Source: Thermococcus sp. 18S1 (lineage in GTDB: Archaea; Methanobacteriota_B; Thermococci; Thermococcales; Thermococcaceae). From it: a stretch of DNA of 64,000 bases. Numbering within the stretch: the first letter of the stretch is position 1; each line of letters begins with the position of its first letter. Under the pieces are notes generated by a model. The model did not search any database. It was not told the DNA's origin and worked only from the letters and a program-made list of their open reading frames with translations. The stretch is from positions 1,612,001-1,676,000 of the forward strand of contig NZ_SNUU01000001.1 of NCBI RefSeq assembly GCF_012027645.1, in the 5' to 3' direction. The position numbers and the translations under genes were made by a program. This document shows positions 35,288 through 44,410 of the stretch, piece after piece.

Positions 35288-36091
35288 TCAGTACCTTATC
35301 CTTGGGTTGTACTCCAGGAGCATGAGGCCGTTTTTGAATATCCTTATCGTACCGCTCTCGGAGAGGCTTATTGCCATCGCCTTGGTGAGCTTCGTTATTC
35401 CCGCGGCCGCTATGTGCCTGCTCCCCAGGCCCGGTGGAAGCATGAGGTCTATGACCTTCGGCTCGACCTCCAGGTAGCGGCCGGCGGCCGCTATCCTGCC
35501 GTCGTCGCGTACTATGAACGCCCCGTCCAGCTGGGCGAACTCCTTGATGATCTCCTTACTCTCCCTGTCCAGAACGTTGACCCTGTGTCCCTTGAAAGGG
35601 TTCGGGATGAGCTGGTGGGAGTGCCTGAGAACGCGTCTGGTGTCGCCGATGACGAATATCGTTCCAACGGGCGTTCCTTCGCGGCCTTCCACGCTCAGTT
35701 CAATTGTTATCTCAAGCAGCCGCTGGAGCACGCTCTGGTTCTGGGCAAAGAATCCCCTCATGGCAGATATGCTTTTTTTGACGGTCTTTATCCCTATCAT
35801 CTCCCGGGTGACGTAGACAAAGGAGTCGCCCTCCCCGAGGATGTCGTGTTCTATAAGAAACGCGGATATGAGGTTCAGGATGTTGTTAAGGTCGAGGTTC
35901 TGGGGTATCGAGACCCGCTTGACTGTCTCCTCCTCGACGTCGAATGAGGAACCGACTATGACTATTGTAACACCCGCGTCCCGAAGCCTCTCTGGGTCGA
36001 TATCCTCAAGAATGACAAGGGCCTTGCCCCCAAGCTCCCGCACAATCCCTATCGCGCTGTTTATTAAAACATCAGGAATCTCCCGCCCCAT
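35288..36091 (-). CDS. dacZ: Diadenylate cyclase (DacZ-type, DisA_N domain)
   Basis: 267 residues from the ATG at 36091, after GGTGAG; upstream residues of the frame are in the leader. The DAC domain is C-terminal: LDGAFIVRDDG is the DGA motif and GSRHIAAAGI the RH motif, which bind ATP for cyclic di-AMP synthesis. The first half, with QNLDLNNILNLISAFLIEH, is the archaeal-specific N-terminal domain. In Euryarchaeota c-di-AMP is linked to osmotic control. Divergent from UbiX. Confidence 0.93.
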   Translation of the reverse strand: MGREIPDVLINSAIGIVRELGGKALVILEDIDPERLRDAGVTIVIVGSSFDVEEETVKRVSIPQNLDLNNILNLISAFLIEHDILGEGDSFVYVTREMIGIKTVKKSISAMRGFFAQNQSVLQRLLEITIELSVEGREGTPVGTIFVIGDTRRVLRHSHQLIPNPFKGHRVNVLDRESKEIIKEFAQLDGAFIVRDDGRIAAAGRYLEVEPKVIDLMLPPGLGSRHIAAAGITKLTKAMAISLSESGTIRIFKNGLMLLEYNPRIRY

Positions 36092-36196
36092 GCTCACCAA
36101 CCGTCTTGGGATATTCGTGAGGACATAAAAACTTACCGCCCGTGGGCGTCCAGAAAACGTTAAAACGGGCAGCACGTAGTTTCATTGGTGTGAGAA

Positions 36197-36730
36197 ATGA
36201 AGGTGGTAGTCGCGATAACAGGGGCCAGCGGTGCGATATACGGGCTCAGGCTCATCGATGTGCTCAGGGAAAAGGGACACGAGGTCATCACCGTCGCCTC
36301 GAAGACAGGCCTCGCGGTACTCCGGCACGAGACCGGCGCGGATTTCAAGCCGGACTACATGGATGACGACCTCTTCGCCCCCATAGCGTCCGGCTCACAT
36401 CCCTTCGACGCCGTGGTGATAGCCCCGTGCTCCATGAAGACCCTTTCGGCAATCGCGAACGGCTACGCTGACAATCTGATCGCCCGGGCCGCAGACGTGG
36501 CGCTGAAGGAGAGGAGGAAGCTTATCCTGCTCGTCAGGGAGACGCCGTTGAATTTGATACATCTGCAAAACATGGTGCGCGTTACTCAAGCTGGCGGGAT
36601 AATTATGCCAGCCTCCCCAGGATTTTACACAAAGCCCAAAACTTTAGACGATATGGTAAACTTTATAATTGGAAAAATCTTAGACCTTCTTAGCATTGAG
36701 AACGATGTATACCCCCGGTGGAGGAGTTAA
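36197..36730 (+). CDS. ubiX: Flavin prenyltransferase UbiX
   Basis: 177 residues. FMN-binding [13 protein letters not shown] at the start, [27 protein letters not shown] in the middle (residues 76-102) and [15 protein letters not shown] are UbiX hallmarks. It prenylates FMN to make the cofactor of UbiD-type decarboxylases. No UbiD is present in the window. One base separates its stop from the Lrp-family start. Confidence 0.95.
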   Translation: MKVVVAITGASGAIYGLRLIDVLREKGHEVITVASKTGLAVLRHETGADFKPDYMDDDLFAPIASGSHPFDAVVIAPCSMKTLSAIANGYADNLIARAADVALKERRKLILLVRETPLNLIHLQNMVRVTQAGGIIMPASPGFYTKPKTLDDMVNFIIGKILDLLSIENDVYPRWRS

Positions 36731-36731
36731 C

Positions 36732-37214
36732 ATGGTTCAGCTCGATGACCTTGACAGGGCAATCCTCCGCATTTTGAAGGAAGATGCCAGGCTGACCATC
36801 TCCGAGATAGCTGAGAGACTGAACAGGCCGGAATCCACCATCCACTTCAGGATTAAAAAGCTCCAGGAGCGCGGCATCATAGGCAAATACACAATCGTTC
36901 TCGGGGAGGACCTTCAGCCGAAAGCCCTGGCGATCGTTTACATACAGGCCGAAACTCCCATAATCGAGGATTTCCTGGAGAGATATATCAGGCACATAAT
37001 GAAAACGCTCTCACTCCTCCCCAATGTCCTGACCGTTGCCAGGAGCGGCAAGGACGGTGTCGTTGCCCTCGTCGGCGAGGAGAGCCCCGAGAAACTGAAC
37101 CGCTTTGTCGATGAAACCATTAAGGTTCTTCCAACGCTCAAGAGGGTCGAGGTCATCCCGATAGACGAATTCGGCAAGGGTAAAGGCCTTGTGGGCTTTC
37201 TGGTGGGTGTCTGA
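36732..37214 (+). CDS. Lrp/AsnC family transcriptional regulator
   Basis: 160 residues. The N-terminal winged helix LDDLDRAILRILKEDARLTI..IAERLNRPESTIHFRIKKL is classic Lrp. The C-terminal RAM-like domain from residue 75 is present. GGAGGAG precedes the ATG. It sits between UbiX and a CYTH protein, and may regulate this operon; its effector is unknown. Confidence 0.92.
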   Translation: MVQLDDLDRAILRILKEDARLTISEIAERLNRPESTIHFRIKKLQERGIIGKYTIVLGEDLQPKALAIVYIQAETPIIEDFLERYIRHIMKTLSLLPNVLTVARSGKDGVVALVGEESPEKLNRFVDETIKVLPTLKRVEVIPIDEFGKGKGLVGFLVGV

Positions 37215-37726
37215 TGGAGATAGAGGTAAAGTTCCGCATCGACTTCAATCAGGCCAGGGCCGCCATAGAATCCCTCGGTGCGGACTTCGTGCGGGAGGAG
37301 CTCCAGGAGGATCTCTATTTCTCCCTTCATCCCCATGAGCTTCTTCGGGTTCGGAGAATCTCGAACCTCGGAAGGTCCTTCTTGACGTACAAGCGCATAG
37401 CCGACCCGGGGCGAAACGAGGAGTTCGACGAGATCGAAGTGGAGGTTTCGGACTTCGACGGGATCGTTGAGATTCTGAAGCGCCTCGGGTTCAGGGAGGA
37501 TATCTGGATCAGAAAACGCCGCCTCGTTTATCAGCTGGATGGCGTTACCTTCGAGCTGAACGAGGTGGAAGGACTGGGCGCTTTTCTGGACATCGAGGTA
37601 ATCTCGGACAACGTGGAAGAAGCCAAGCGCAGGATATGGGAAATCGCGGGGAGGCTCGGCCTCACCGAGGAGGACGTTGAGCCGAGGCTCTATCAGGAGC
37701 TGATCCGGGAAGTTAAGGGAAAATAA
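37214..37726 (+). CDS. CYTH domain protein (class IV adenylate cyclase/triphosphatase type)
   Basis: 170 residues with the CYTH EXEXK motif EIEVKF at the N-terminus, then LLRVRRI, FLTYKR, EFDEIEVEV and RKRRLVY, with metal and triphosphate-binding charges alternating along the tunnel strands. Archaeal members hydrolyse triphosphates or form cAMP; activity cannot be chosen here. The ATG overlaps the Lrp-gene stop (TGATGG). Confidence 0.92.
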   Translation: MEIEVKFRIDFNQARAAIESLGADFVREELQEDLYFSLHPHELLRVRRISNLGRSFLTYKRIADPGRNEEFDEIEVEVSDFDGIVEILKRLGFREDIWIRKRRLVYQLDGVTFELNEVEGLGAFLDIEVISDNVEEAKRRIWEIAGRLGLTEEDVEPRLYQELIREVKGK

Positions 37727-37742
37727 AACGGCAAGCTCAAAA

Positions 37743-38936
37743 TCAGCGTGCCGTGGCCACGATTTTGATGATATCGTTGAACTCCAGCTCGTAGTCTTCC
37801 CCAACGCGCCTGTGGGTTCTCGCGTTCACCGCGTAGAGGAAGGTCTTCCCGAGGTCGGTGTGCACCTTGTACGCCAGGGCCCTGGGTGTTGAACCCTTCG
37901 GAAGCAGGTGGACGTGGGGCAGGACGTTTCCGAACTGGTCCGTGAGCTTGTGCTCGTCCTCCACTGGGTAAGCAGGGATGAGCTTCAGGAGCTCAAACGT
38001 TGCCCGGTTTATTACCTCCTGGACTCCCGTTGAGCCGAAGCGGTCGAGGACCTTCTCCTTTATGAGCATGAGCGCCTTCTCCTGCTTTCCGCTCATCGGC
38101 TTAAGGATTTTGAAGTCGCTCGAACCGGGCACGTAGTCGATGAATCCCGCCTTCGCCGCCTTTCTCAGCGTCAGCTCCGCCGCCGCACTCGTCGGGACGA
38201 CTATATACCCCCTGTTCTTCCCCTTCTTTATCAGGCGCTCTATCTGGGCATCGGCCGCCGCGTCCGCCTTGTTGGCCGCTATGATAATCGGCTTGTTTAT
38301 CTTCCTCAGCTCGCGGACGAAGGCCAGCAGGTCCTCGTCGCTCCACTTGGTCGGGTCGTTGTCCAGGCCGAGCTTGTGGATGGCCTCGAAGGCATCCTCC
38401 TCGCTCACACCGATTCCCGTCAGCTGGTCGGCTATGGCCTGGGCGAGCTTGAGGTGCTGGAGCTTTATCCTCTTCGCGAACTTCTCCCAGTTCTTGTGGA
38501 GGATGCCGTATATCCAGTAGTCTATCTCCCTCTCGAGGAACTCTATGTCCTCCACGGGGTCGTGGTGGTCGGTCGGCTGTCCCTCTGCGTCGGTCTTTCC
38601 GGTAACATCGACGACGTGGATTAAAGCCGATGCCATTCTGAGGTCATCGAGGAACTTGTTGCCCAGTCCGCGCCCCTCGTGGGCACCAGGGACGAGTCCG
38701 GCAACGTCAATCATCTTTATCGGGATGAGAGCCTTCCCATCACGGTACTCATAGTTCTGGGGGTTTGGCTGGCAGCCGAGCTCTTTGCAGGGGTGATCCG
38801 TTATCGCGTAGGTGACCCCAACGTTCGCGTCTATCGTAGTGAACGGATAATTGGCGATGTCAACGTCAACAAGCGTAGCGGCCGAGAAAAAGGTTGATTT
38901 CCCAACGTTTGGCTTTCCAACAACACCTATCTCCAT
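37743..38936 (-). CDS. YchF/OLA1-related GTPase, archaeal type
   Basis: 397 residues from the ATG at 38936 after GGTGGTGAG. G1 is GKPNVGKST, G3 is DVAGLVPGAHEG, and the G4 position reads ANKADAA, so GTP is more likely than ATP. A helical insert spans about 140-215 and a C-terminal TGS domain follows (STPRALAYKVHTDLGKTFLYAVN). These proteins bind ribosomes or tRNA. Convergent with the CYTH gene. Confidence 0.93.
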   Translation of the reverse strand: MEIGVVGKPNVGKSTFFSAATLVDVDIANYPFTTIDANVGVTYAITDHPCKELGCQPNPQNYEYRDGKALIPIKMIDVAGLVPGAHEGRGLGNKFLDDLRMASALIHVVDVTGKTDAEGQPTDHHDPVEDIEFLEREIDYWIYGILHKNWEKFAKRIKLQHLKLAQAIADQLTGIGVSEEDAFEAIHKLGLDNDPTKWSDEDLLAFVRELRKINKPIIIAANKADAAADAQIERLIKKGKNRGYIVVPTSAAAELTLRKAAKAGFIDYVPGSSDFKILKPMSGKQEKALMLIKEKVLDRFGSTGVQEVINRATFELLKLIPAYPVEDEHKLTDQFGNVLPHVHLLPKGSTPRALAYKVHTDLGKTFLYAVNARTHRRVGEDYELEFNDIIKIVATAR

Positions 38937-39046
38937 GCTCACCACCGCCCTAACTTCGCGCGAGGGTTTTAAGGGGTTGCGGTCGAGGAAGAACTTAAGA
39001 ACGAAAGATATTTATTCTGGACAATCGTATTAAGGTCGGTGGTTGA

Positions 39047-41110
39047 ATGGGAAAGGCTCTCCCGGTTCTGCTGGTACTCATCCTCGTAGCTTCCACCAGC
39101 GGAGTAGGGGCCTTTGAATTTGAACTCGATGGTCTAATGGACGAATCCTATGTGATCGACCTGACGGAAATAAACGGCACGATATACGCGCTTGCGGCGG
39201 CATCCAGCTCGGGTTACGCCTGCAACGGCTATGTAAGCCTCATCACCATATCAGAGGATGGCAAACTTCAGAACTGGACGCTCCTGCCGAACATCAGCAC
39301 CGACGTTGAGCTGTGGCCCTGGTTTGGGATGGAGAGGGTCAGGAACACGCTCCTCCTTGCAGGCTCGGGATGTAACAGCATGAACCCGAAAATCGTTCAG
39401 TCGTGGCACGTCTTCGTAAACGGTTCTTTCGGATACCGGGGAACCGCCCACGCGGGACTGCTGGCAAGCCCCGTGGTGCTCAACGACACCGTTTACTCAC
39501 TAGTCTTCCACCCGCTACTCGGGTCCTCCCTCGTGATTCTGGGCACAGGACTTCCCAAGGAACTCATAGCGTTTCCCAATCTCACACTCTCATCCCTTGC
39601 CACCGACGGCCGGCTCATATACGCTGGGGGTGTTGATCGAAACGGTTCCACCATACTTCTCGAAGTGTCCCCAAAGGGGCGTCCAGTAAGGGCCCTCCGC
39701 TTTCCTATCACCGCCACAGGGGACGCGGTTGTAAGGGTGGCCTATGTGGAGGAGCCCATCCTCCTGATTGGAATGTTAAACGGCACGTACATGATCCAGC
39801 CCTGGGAAGGAAGGGCGGTCTTTTTTGAGGGGGTAAGCCTCTTCGATGTGGAAACAAACGGTGATGACCTCCTGCTCGTCGGGGTTAAAGGCTCCAGAGG
39901 GGCCGTTGTGAAGGTCCATGGGGACAAAGCACTCCTCTACACGGGGGAAAGGCTGCTGGTAACAATATCTGGGGACATTCTCGGAGGTGGCGGAAACGGA
40001 ACTATGTACGTGGCCACTCTGGACAGATTCCTGTCCCAATCGAAAGCCTCGGAAATCAGGGTTCTTAGTTTAAACGTGACTTCTGAGATTGTAACTCCCA
40101 AAATCCTGCGTGGACTCGGGAACATCGGGGTCGGGTTGCGTGGAAAGCTCAGGAGGGCGGAGGGCACCCTCGAGATATGGCCCAATCCCCTCGATGCCAA
40201 TGTCTACATCAACGGGGAGCATGTGGGCAACGGTTCGGTGAAAGTCACCCTTCCCGCGGGCGTTTATAACCTCACCGCGGTCGCGTACAACTGGCCCGCC
40301 TACCGCTATGAGGGGACGGTGAGGGTTGTCCCCGGAAAGACGATCTTCGTTGAGGCTCCACTTGAGTGGTACCGAGGCTGGCTTCTTGTGGGCGGAACCC
40401 CTTACGCCACGGTCTACGTTGATGGGGAGGCCATGAAGAACATCCCCGCCAATTCAACGGCAAACATCACCGTGGATGCAGGCAACCACACGGTAAGGGT
40501 ACGGCTTGACGGCTATCGGGATTTCGTAACGAACATCACCGTTGAGCCCTTTCACACGGTCCATCTAAACGTCACCCTCGAGCCCGTGGCCGTGCTGTAC
40601 CTCATCTCAAACGTCCCGGGAACGAAGGTTTACATCAACGGCACCTACTACGGAGAGATAAGGAACAACGAGCTGAGGATCGAACTGCCGCCTGGAGAAT
40701 ACCTCCTAACGGCGGGAAGATGGGGGTACCTCAACTACACCGAAAAGCTCAACCTAACTGCCCCGTCCATAACCCTGGGGGAAATACGCCTGAGGCCCGC
40801 CTTTGGTTTCCTCAACGTTACCAGCGACCCCCCAGGTGCGACCGTGATAGTCGATGGAAAGAACAGGGGTAAAACGCCCCTCTTCATAAGCATACTCCAG
40901 GGAACCCACGAGCTCGAAGTGGTCAAAGAGGGCTACGAGGCTTACACCGCCAACGTCACAGTGTTGGCAGAAAGACAGAGGATAGTCAGGGTAAGCCTGA
41001 GACACAAATCCCGGATGCACATAATCATTACGGCGTTTGCCATTGGAGCAGGTGTGGTTCTGCTGGCACTCTACATCACGAAAGGGAAGAAGCTGCGCCA
41101 CCACCCTTGA
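39047..41110 (+). CDS. Secreted PEGA-repeat protein with C-terminal membrane anchor
   Basis: 687 residues. A signal peptide MGKALPVLLVLILVASTSG opens it. Residues 25-355 look like a beta-propeller-like sensor domain with many N-glycosylation sites. At least three to four PEGA-type repeats follow, e.g. NVYINGEHVGNGSVKVTLPAG, TVYVDGEAMKNIPANST and TVIVDGKNRGKTPLF, each with a short VDG/ING turn. A TM (IIITAFAIGAGVVLLALYI) and KGKK tail end it. Surface-exposed. A TATA-like ATATTTATTC lies upstream. The accessory island begins right after its stop. Confidence 0.85.
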   Translation: MGKALPVLLVLILVASTSGVGAFEFELDGLMDESYVIDLTEINGTIYALAAASSSGYACNGYVSLITISEDGKLQNWTLLPNISTDVELWPWFGMERVRNTLLLAGSGCNSMNPKIVQSWHVFVNGSFGYRGTAHAGLLASPVVLNDTVYSLVFHPLLGSSLVILGTGLPKELIAFPNLTLSSLATDGRLIYAGGVDRNGSTILLEVSPKGRPVRALRFPITATGDAVVRVAYVEEPILLIGMLNGTYMIQPWEGRAVFFEGVSLFDVETNGDDLLLVGVKGSRGAVVKVHGDKALLYTGERLLVTISGDILGGGGNGTMYVATLDRFLSQSKASEIRVLSLNVTSEIVTPKILRGLGNIGVGLRGKLRRAEGTLEIWPNPLDANVYINGEHVGNGSVKVTLPAGVYNLTAVAYNWPAYRYEGTVRVVPGKTIFVEAPLEWYRGWLLVGGTPYATVYVDGEAMKNIPANSTANITVDAGNHTVRVRLDGYRDFVTNITVEPFHTVHLNVTLEPVAVLYLISNVPGTKVYINGTYYGEIRNNELRIELPPGEYLLTAGRWGYLNYTEKLNLTAPSITLGEIRLRPAFGFLNVTSDPPGATVIVDGKNRGKTPLFISILQGTHELEVVKEGYEAYTANVTVLAERQRIVRVSLRHKSRMHIIITAFAIGAGVVLLALYITKGKKLRHHP

Positions 41111-41144
41111 AGAACTCGTCAGGACCTGCTCGAAGAAGGGATGA

Positions 41145-41387
41145 AGGACCTCTTCAAGTGATACTCAACATCAGTCCATAAGTCAGCAGCTACAAGCTTT
41201 TGAGCAGACAAAGAACCAAAAGAAGAAAGAGGAGTGCTTTAAGGTCGCAGAAGGTGGAGAGATAAAGCTCAACGTTGCAAAGAAGAGCATTTGGGAGGAT
41301 TTTTAACTATGGGCGCAGAAGAGGTTGAGATCCTCAGGGCCATCGCCGGCACTATCGAGGAGATTGAAGAGGACATTGATTAGATAA
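41145..41387 (+). pseudogene. Decayed small gene at the left edge of the island
   Basis: An open frame without a proper start codon (ATA at 41178 where a start would be expected) reads SQQLQAFEQTKNQKKKEECF, continues through EIKLNVAKEEHLGGF and MGAEEVEILR, then goes out of frame near 41340 and ends at 41385. The alternative frame downstream reads IAGTIEEIEEDID, which fits the preceding sense better. Just upstream, RQDLLEEGMKDLFK followed by a stop at 41159 looks like the tail of another lost gene. I read this as remains of an integrated element. Confidence 0.5.
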
Positions 41388-41414
41388 CCGAAAAGGAAGC
41401 TGAAGCTACAGCGA

Positions 41415-41774
41415 TTGAAAGCACTGAAGGAAAGACGGAAAAACCAAGGCGTTGTTTCGGCTGGTGACGTTTTCCAGGAACTCGCCAAAGAGCTCGGAGT
41501 GAAAACTCCTGCCACCGAGGCCAATGCTGAAAATGGGGAGGTTACTTCAGAAGAAGCAGAAGAGCGTCCACGAAAAAAGCGCCGCTACATTGGCAAGAGC
41601 GCAAGAATCAACGCCGAGCTGATGAAAGAAGCACTGAGAGAACTTAAGAAGGCCTACGCCCGGAGCTACCAGCCCGAGGTCGTTGATTCAATAGAGGGAG
41701 CAGTCCTGCTGCTGAAGGTCATCATTGCGGAGAACGAAGATGTGTTTCCGGGGGTGATAAAAGGGAAAGAGTGA
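41415..41774 (+). CDS. Small charged protein of the island, unknown function
   Basis: 119 residues from a TTG, with no clear ribosome binding site; the true start may be lost. Highly charged, with GDVFQELAKELGVK early, a Glu-rich stretch at 40-52, a basic RPRKKRRYIGKSARINAELM segment and a helical tail. It could be a DNA-binding protein of a plasmid or virus. Its last 87 bases overlap the opposite-strand membrane gene, so one of the two ends is probably not native. Confidence 0.5.
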   Translation: MKALKERRKNQGVVSAGDVFQELAKELGVKTPATEANAENGEVTSEEAEERPRKKRRYIGKSARINAELMKEALRELKKAYARSYQPEVVDSIEGAVLLLKVIIAENEDVFPGVIKGKE

Positions 41775-42152
41775 AAAATTATCTCCTCGATCTACGTCTT
41801 TTTCTAAACTCTTCAAGGTTTCCCTGTTTAATGCGTAGATCTCTTCTTCTATGACTTCAATGTTAGAGTGAAGTTCTCCAAGCGTGTTATTAATCTCATC
41901 AAGTTTGGATACAATCTTATTTTCAGACTCCCTTTGAAACGGCGCCATAAATATGAGAAACCCCACAGAGAAGAAACCAGAGGCCATATATTCATAAATG
42001 CCCCCCTCCGTTGAGATACCAAGCCCAATAAGTATCAAAACAACCCCCACTATCCTATCTGGAATCCGGCTCGCAAATCGCTCTATAAACAAGATTATAA
42101 AAACCAAAATTATTGAAAACCCCAATATTCCCCCAACCATTGATAACTCCAT
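41688..42152 (-). CDS. Membrane protein with C-terminal coiled coil
   Basis: 154 residues from the ATG at 42152 after GGTGGTG. Three hydrophobic segments (GILGFSIILVFIILFIE, IVGVVLILIGLGIS, ASGFFSVGFLIFMAPF) are followed by a heptad-like stretch KLDEINNTLGELHSNIEVIEEEIYAL. The last 30 residues overlap the opposite gene and look less native. Unknown function. Confidence 0.65.
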   Translation of the reverse strand: MELSMVGGILGFSIILVFIILFIERFASRIPDRIVGVVLILIGLGISTEGGIYEYMASGFFSVGFLIFMAPFQRESENKIVSKLDEINNTLGELHSNIEVIEEEIYALNRETLKSLEKDVDRGDNFSLFPFYHPRKHIFVLRNDDLQQQDCSLY

Positions 42153-42187
42153 TCACACCACCTCACGGCAGCCGGCCGACCTCATGG

Positions 42188-42640
42188 TCATGCTCTTTCT
42201 TCGAATGGTACGTCAAGGGTTCCGATCGGAGTGTCAATATGAAGCGTTCCTTTAACCCTCCAATCCACGTCTCCCCTCTTCAGAGCGCTCCAAATTGTCT
42301 TCAAGGCCCCTCCATAATCCAGGGTGAACTCACTGGACACGTATCTAATGCTACGTGCTGGAATGTCTACGGACCTATCAATGTAGCCATATCCAAGGAA
42401 CTCTCCATTCCCATAAAGCTCGTATTCTATCCTGTCCAGAGTGGCAGTCACGTCATTGGGATTGTAGATTCTGAACACGATCTCCAACTTTGCTCCTGTC
42501 AGCCCGATACTTGCAACCCTGACATCGGACAGTGTTATTTCACAATTCTGTAATGCGGCCCTCTTCTCGTATTCAGAATAAACATAGAGGCCACCCAAGA
42601 GAATAACCACTACCACTATAGCCCCTAACCATTTCCCCAT
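42188..42640 (-). CDS. LEA type 2 / WHy-domain membrane-anchored protein
   Basis: 150 residues from MGKWLGAIVVVVILLGG after GGAGG. One N-terminal TM anchors an LEA14-like beta-sandwich: LEIVFRIYNPNDVTATLDRIEYELYGNG and IPARSIRYVSSEFTLDY (residues about 53-80 and 95-111). Such domains occur in stress and secretion proteins. Same direction as the coiled-coil membrane gene 35 bp downstream. Confidence 0.8.
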   Translation of the reverse strand: MGKWLGAIVVVVILLGGLYVYSEYEKRAALQNCEITLSDVRVASIGLTGAKLEIVFRIYNPNDVTATLDRIEYELYGNGEFLGYGYIDRSVDIPARSIRYVSSEFTLDYGGALKTIWSALKRGDVDWRVKGTLHIDTPIGTLDVPFEERA

Positions 42641-42777
42641 GTAGACCTCCCTCCGCTCTTTCTTAGTAGGCAATATTGTAATTACGAGCAACTATAAGAG
42701 TGTTTCGCCACTCAAACTAATGTGGATGTGCCCAAAGGATTTTTATTCCGGATCTTCACATAGTATGCGGTGATATC

Positions 42778-43965
42778 ATGCGGAGGAAGGCCCTGGCCCT
42801 GAGCCTCTTAGTAATTTTATTGGCCTCAGTCGTCAGTGGCTGCATCGGCGGCGGAGGAACAAAGACCATTACAGTTACCAAAACCATCGGGCCAGAAGAA
42901 GACACGAGCACGCCAACAAGCTCGGCAAGTCCAAGTTCAATGGCTACTGAGACGCATACGACAACAAGCGAAGCTATGGCTACCGAAACTGTCACACCCC
43001 CGGAAGACAAAAACGTAATTCAAGCGGACTGCAGTGAAGATTCATGGAAGAACGACTATGAACAAGCGATTGTATGCGGAGTCCAAGAGGGGTTCAGAGA
43101 TTTAGTTGTACCTAGTGATTTTGGAGTTCACACTAACAACAAAACTAAGGTACCATTAGAGTTTGCAGAGTTTTTGGGGAACAAAATATATCTTGACGTT
43201 AAGAAAGAGAACCAAAGCATGATTCAAGGAGAGTACTTCGGCATACAGACCCCCATTGAGTTGCTGATGCATCGAAAAGGGACTTACGCTGATTTTGCTA
43301 TAGCCGGAGCCTATGTATTCCTGTATGAAGGCTTAGATACTTATGTCATCTATATAAAGACTGAAAAGGGCATTGGGCTATTTCCAGGCTTCAGATTCAA
43401 AGAAAAATACTACGACAGAATCTTCGTCGTGTACTGGCCATACCTTATTCCCATAACCCTCGGCGGAACAGTAGAATTACTAAATATTGCTGGTGACCCC
43501 GTGCAAGAAATAAAACTCTACCATCTATGGCGTGATGGGGGAAGCGTCAAAGCCAAACTTGAAACAAGCGTAGAACCCGGCCCCCTAATCCCCGCGTACT
43601 TAACCTCCGCCAGCTCAGACTACTTCGATAATCAAGGATGGGTGAAGCTCGACATGATGGAGAAGCTTCCAGAAGTCCTACAGCAGGATAACCCTCAATG
43701 TAAGTATGTCGAGAGCACAGATGACATCTACTACCGGAACCTCAAAGAATACGAGGTTAACGTGCCCTTAATGCTTTACCTCTATAGTAAGACCTATCAA
43801 GACCAATGGACCGATATCCTTGCCAAGGCCGCCTATGAATACCTGAAACAGCAGGGGTTCGACGTGCAAAAATGCAGGAAATTCACGCTTCTCGATGTCT
43901 CTCCGTCGGTCTTCGTGAAAGGAGGCATGTACATCAGAATCTACGCGGAAATGCCTGAATCATAA
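42778..43965 (+). CDS. Lipoprotein of unknown function
   Basis: 395 residues. MRRKALALSLLVILLASVVSGC is a lipoprotein signal with lipobox ending at C22 (given here as residues 1-22). A Gly run, then a Thr/Ser-rich linker to about residue 75, tether a globular domain of about 320 residues with no recognised fold. GGTGATATC precedes the ATG. Surface-displayed. The G+C of the body is lower than in the flanking core genes. Confidence 0.8.
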   Translation: MRRKALALSLLVILLASVVSGCIGGGGTKTITVTKTIGPEEDTSTPTSSASPSSMATETHTTTSEAMATETVTPPEDKNVIQADCSEDSWKNDYEQAIVCGVQEGFRDLVVPSDFGVHTNNKTKVPLEFAEFLGNKIYLDVKKENQSMIQGEYFGIQTPIELLMHRKGTYADFAIAGAYVFLYEGLDTYVIYIKTEKGIGLFPGFRFKEKYYDRIFVVYWPYLIPITLGGTVELLNIAGDPVQEIKLYHLWRDGGSVKAKLETSVEPGPLIPAYLTSASSDYFDNQGWVKLDMMEKLPEVLQQDNPQCKYVESTDDIYYRNLKEYEVNVPLMLYLYSKTYQDQWTDILAKAAYEYLKQQGFDVQKCRKFTLLDVSPSVFVKGGMYIRIYAEMPES

Positions 43966-44053
43966 CCTCGCTTCTACTTTTTTACAAACGTTTGCAGTAA
44001 TAATTCCGCAAGTTATTTAATATTCAATACCCTAAGCAATCTCAGGTGAGAAA

Positions 44054-44410
44054 ATGCCAATTGCGATCCCCATGGAGGACCTCCCACGCGAGACCCTAAA
44101 CAGAATGAGCAAGAGAGAGCTAAATAAACTCATCAAAGACCTAACACTCGACGCTGAAACCTCGGCAAGCGAAATCCTCCAGCTTTCAACTCCGAGAGAA
44201 ATAATAGAAGTCAGCGAAGGCCTTGGCGTCCCACTGGCTACAAAGGAAGAACAACTCCAGGAGATCCTTGAGATAATAGAAGAATACCGGAGGGAATACG
44301 GCCCCAAAGAAGAACTTGAAAAACTCGCCGAAACCAGCCCACACCTCAGCATAATCCTCGAAACCTGGAACCACTACGAGGAACTCCTCCACAAGGAGGG
44401 ACTCCTGTGA
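44054..44410 (+). CDS. Helical protein, antitoxin candidate for TumE-like gene
   Basis: 118 residues after GGTGAG. Composed of predicted helices, including MSKRELNKLIKDLTL, TPREIIEVSEGLGV and ILEIIEEYRREYG. No helix-turn-helix is obvious. It is coupled to the next gene by a GTGA overlap, the arrangement of toxin-antitoxin pairs. Role inferred from position. Confidence 0.65.
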   Translation: MPIAIPMEDLPRETLNRMSKRELNKLIKDLTLDAETSASEILQLSTPREIIEVSEGLGVPLATKEEQLQEILEIIEEYRREYGPKEELEKLAETSPHLSIILETWNHYEELLHKEGLL

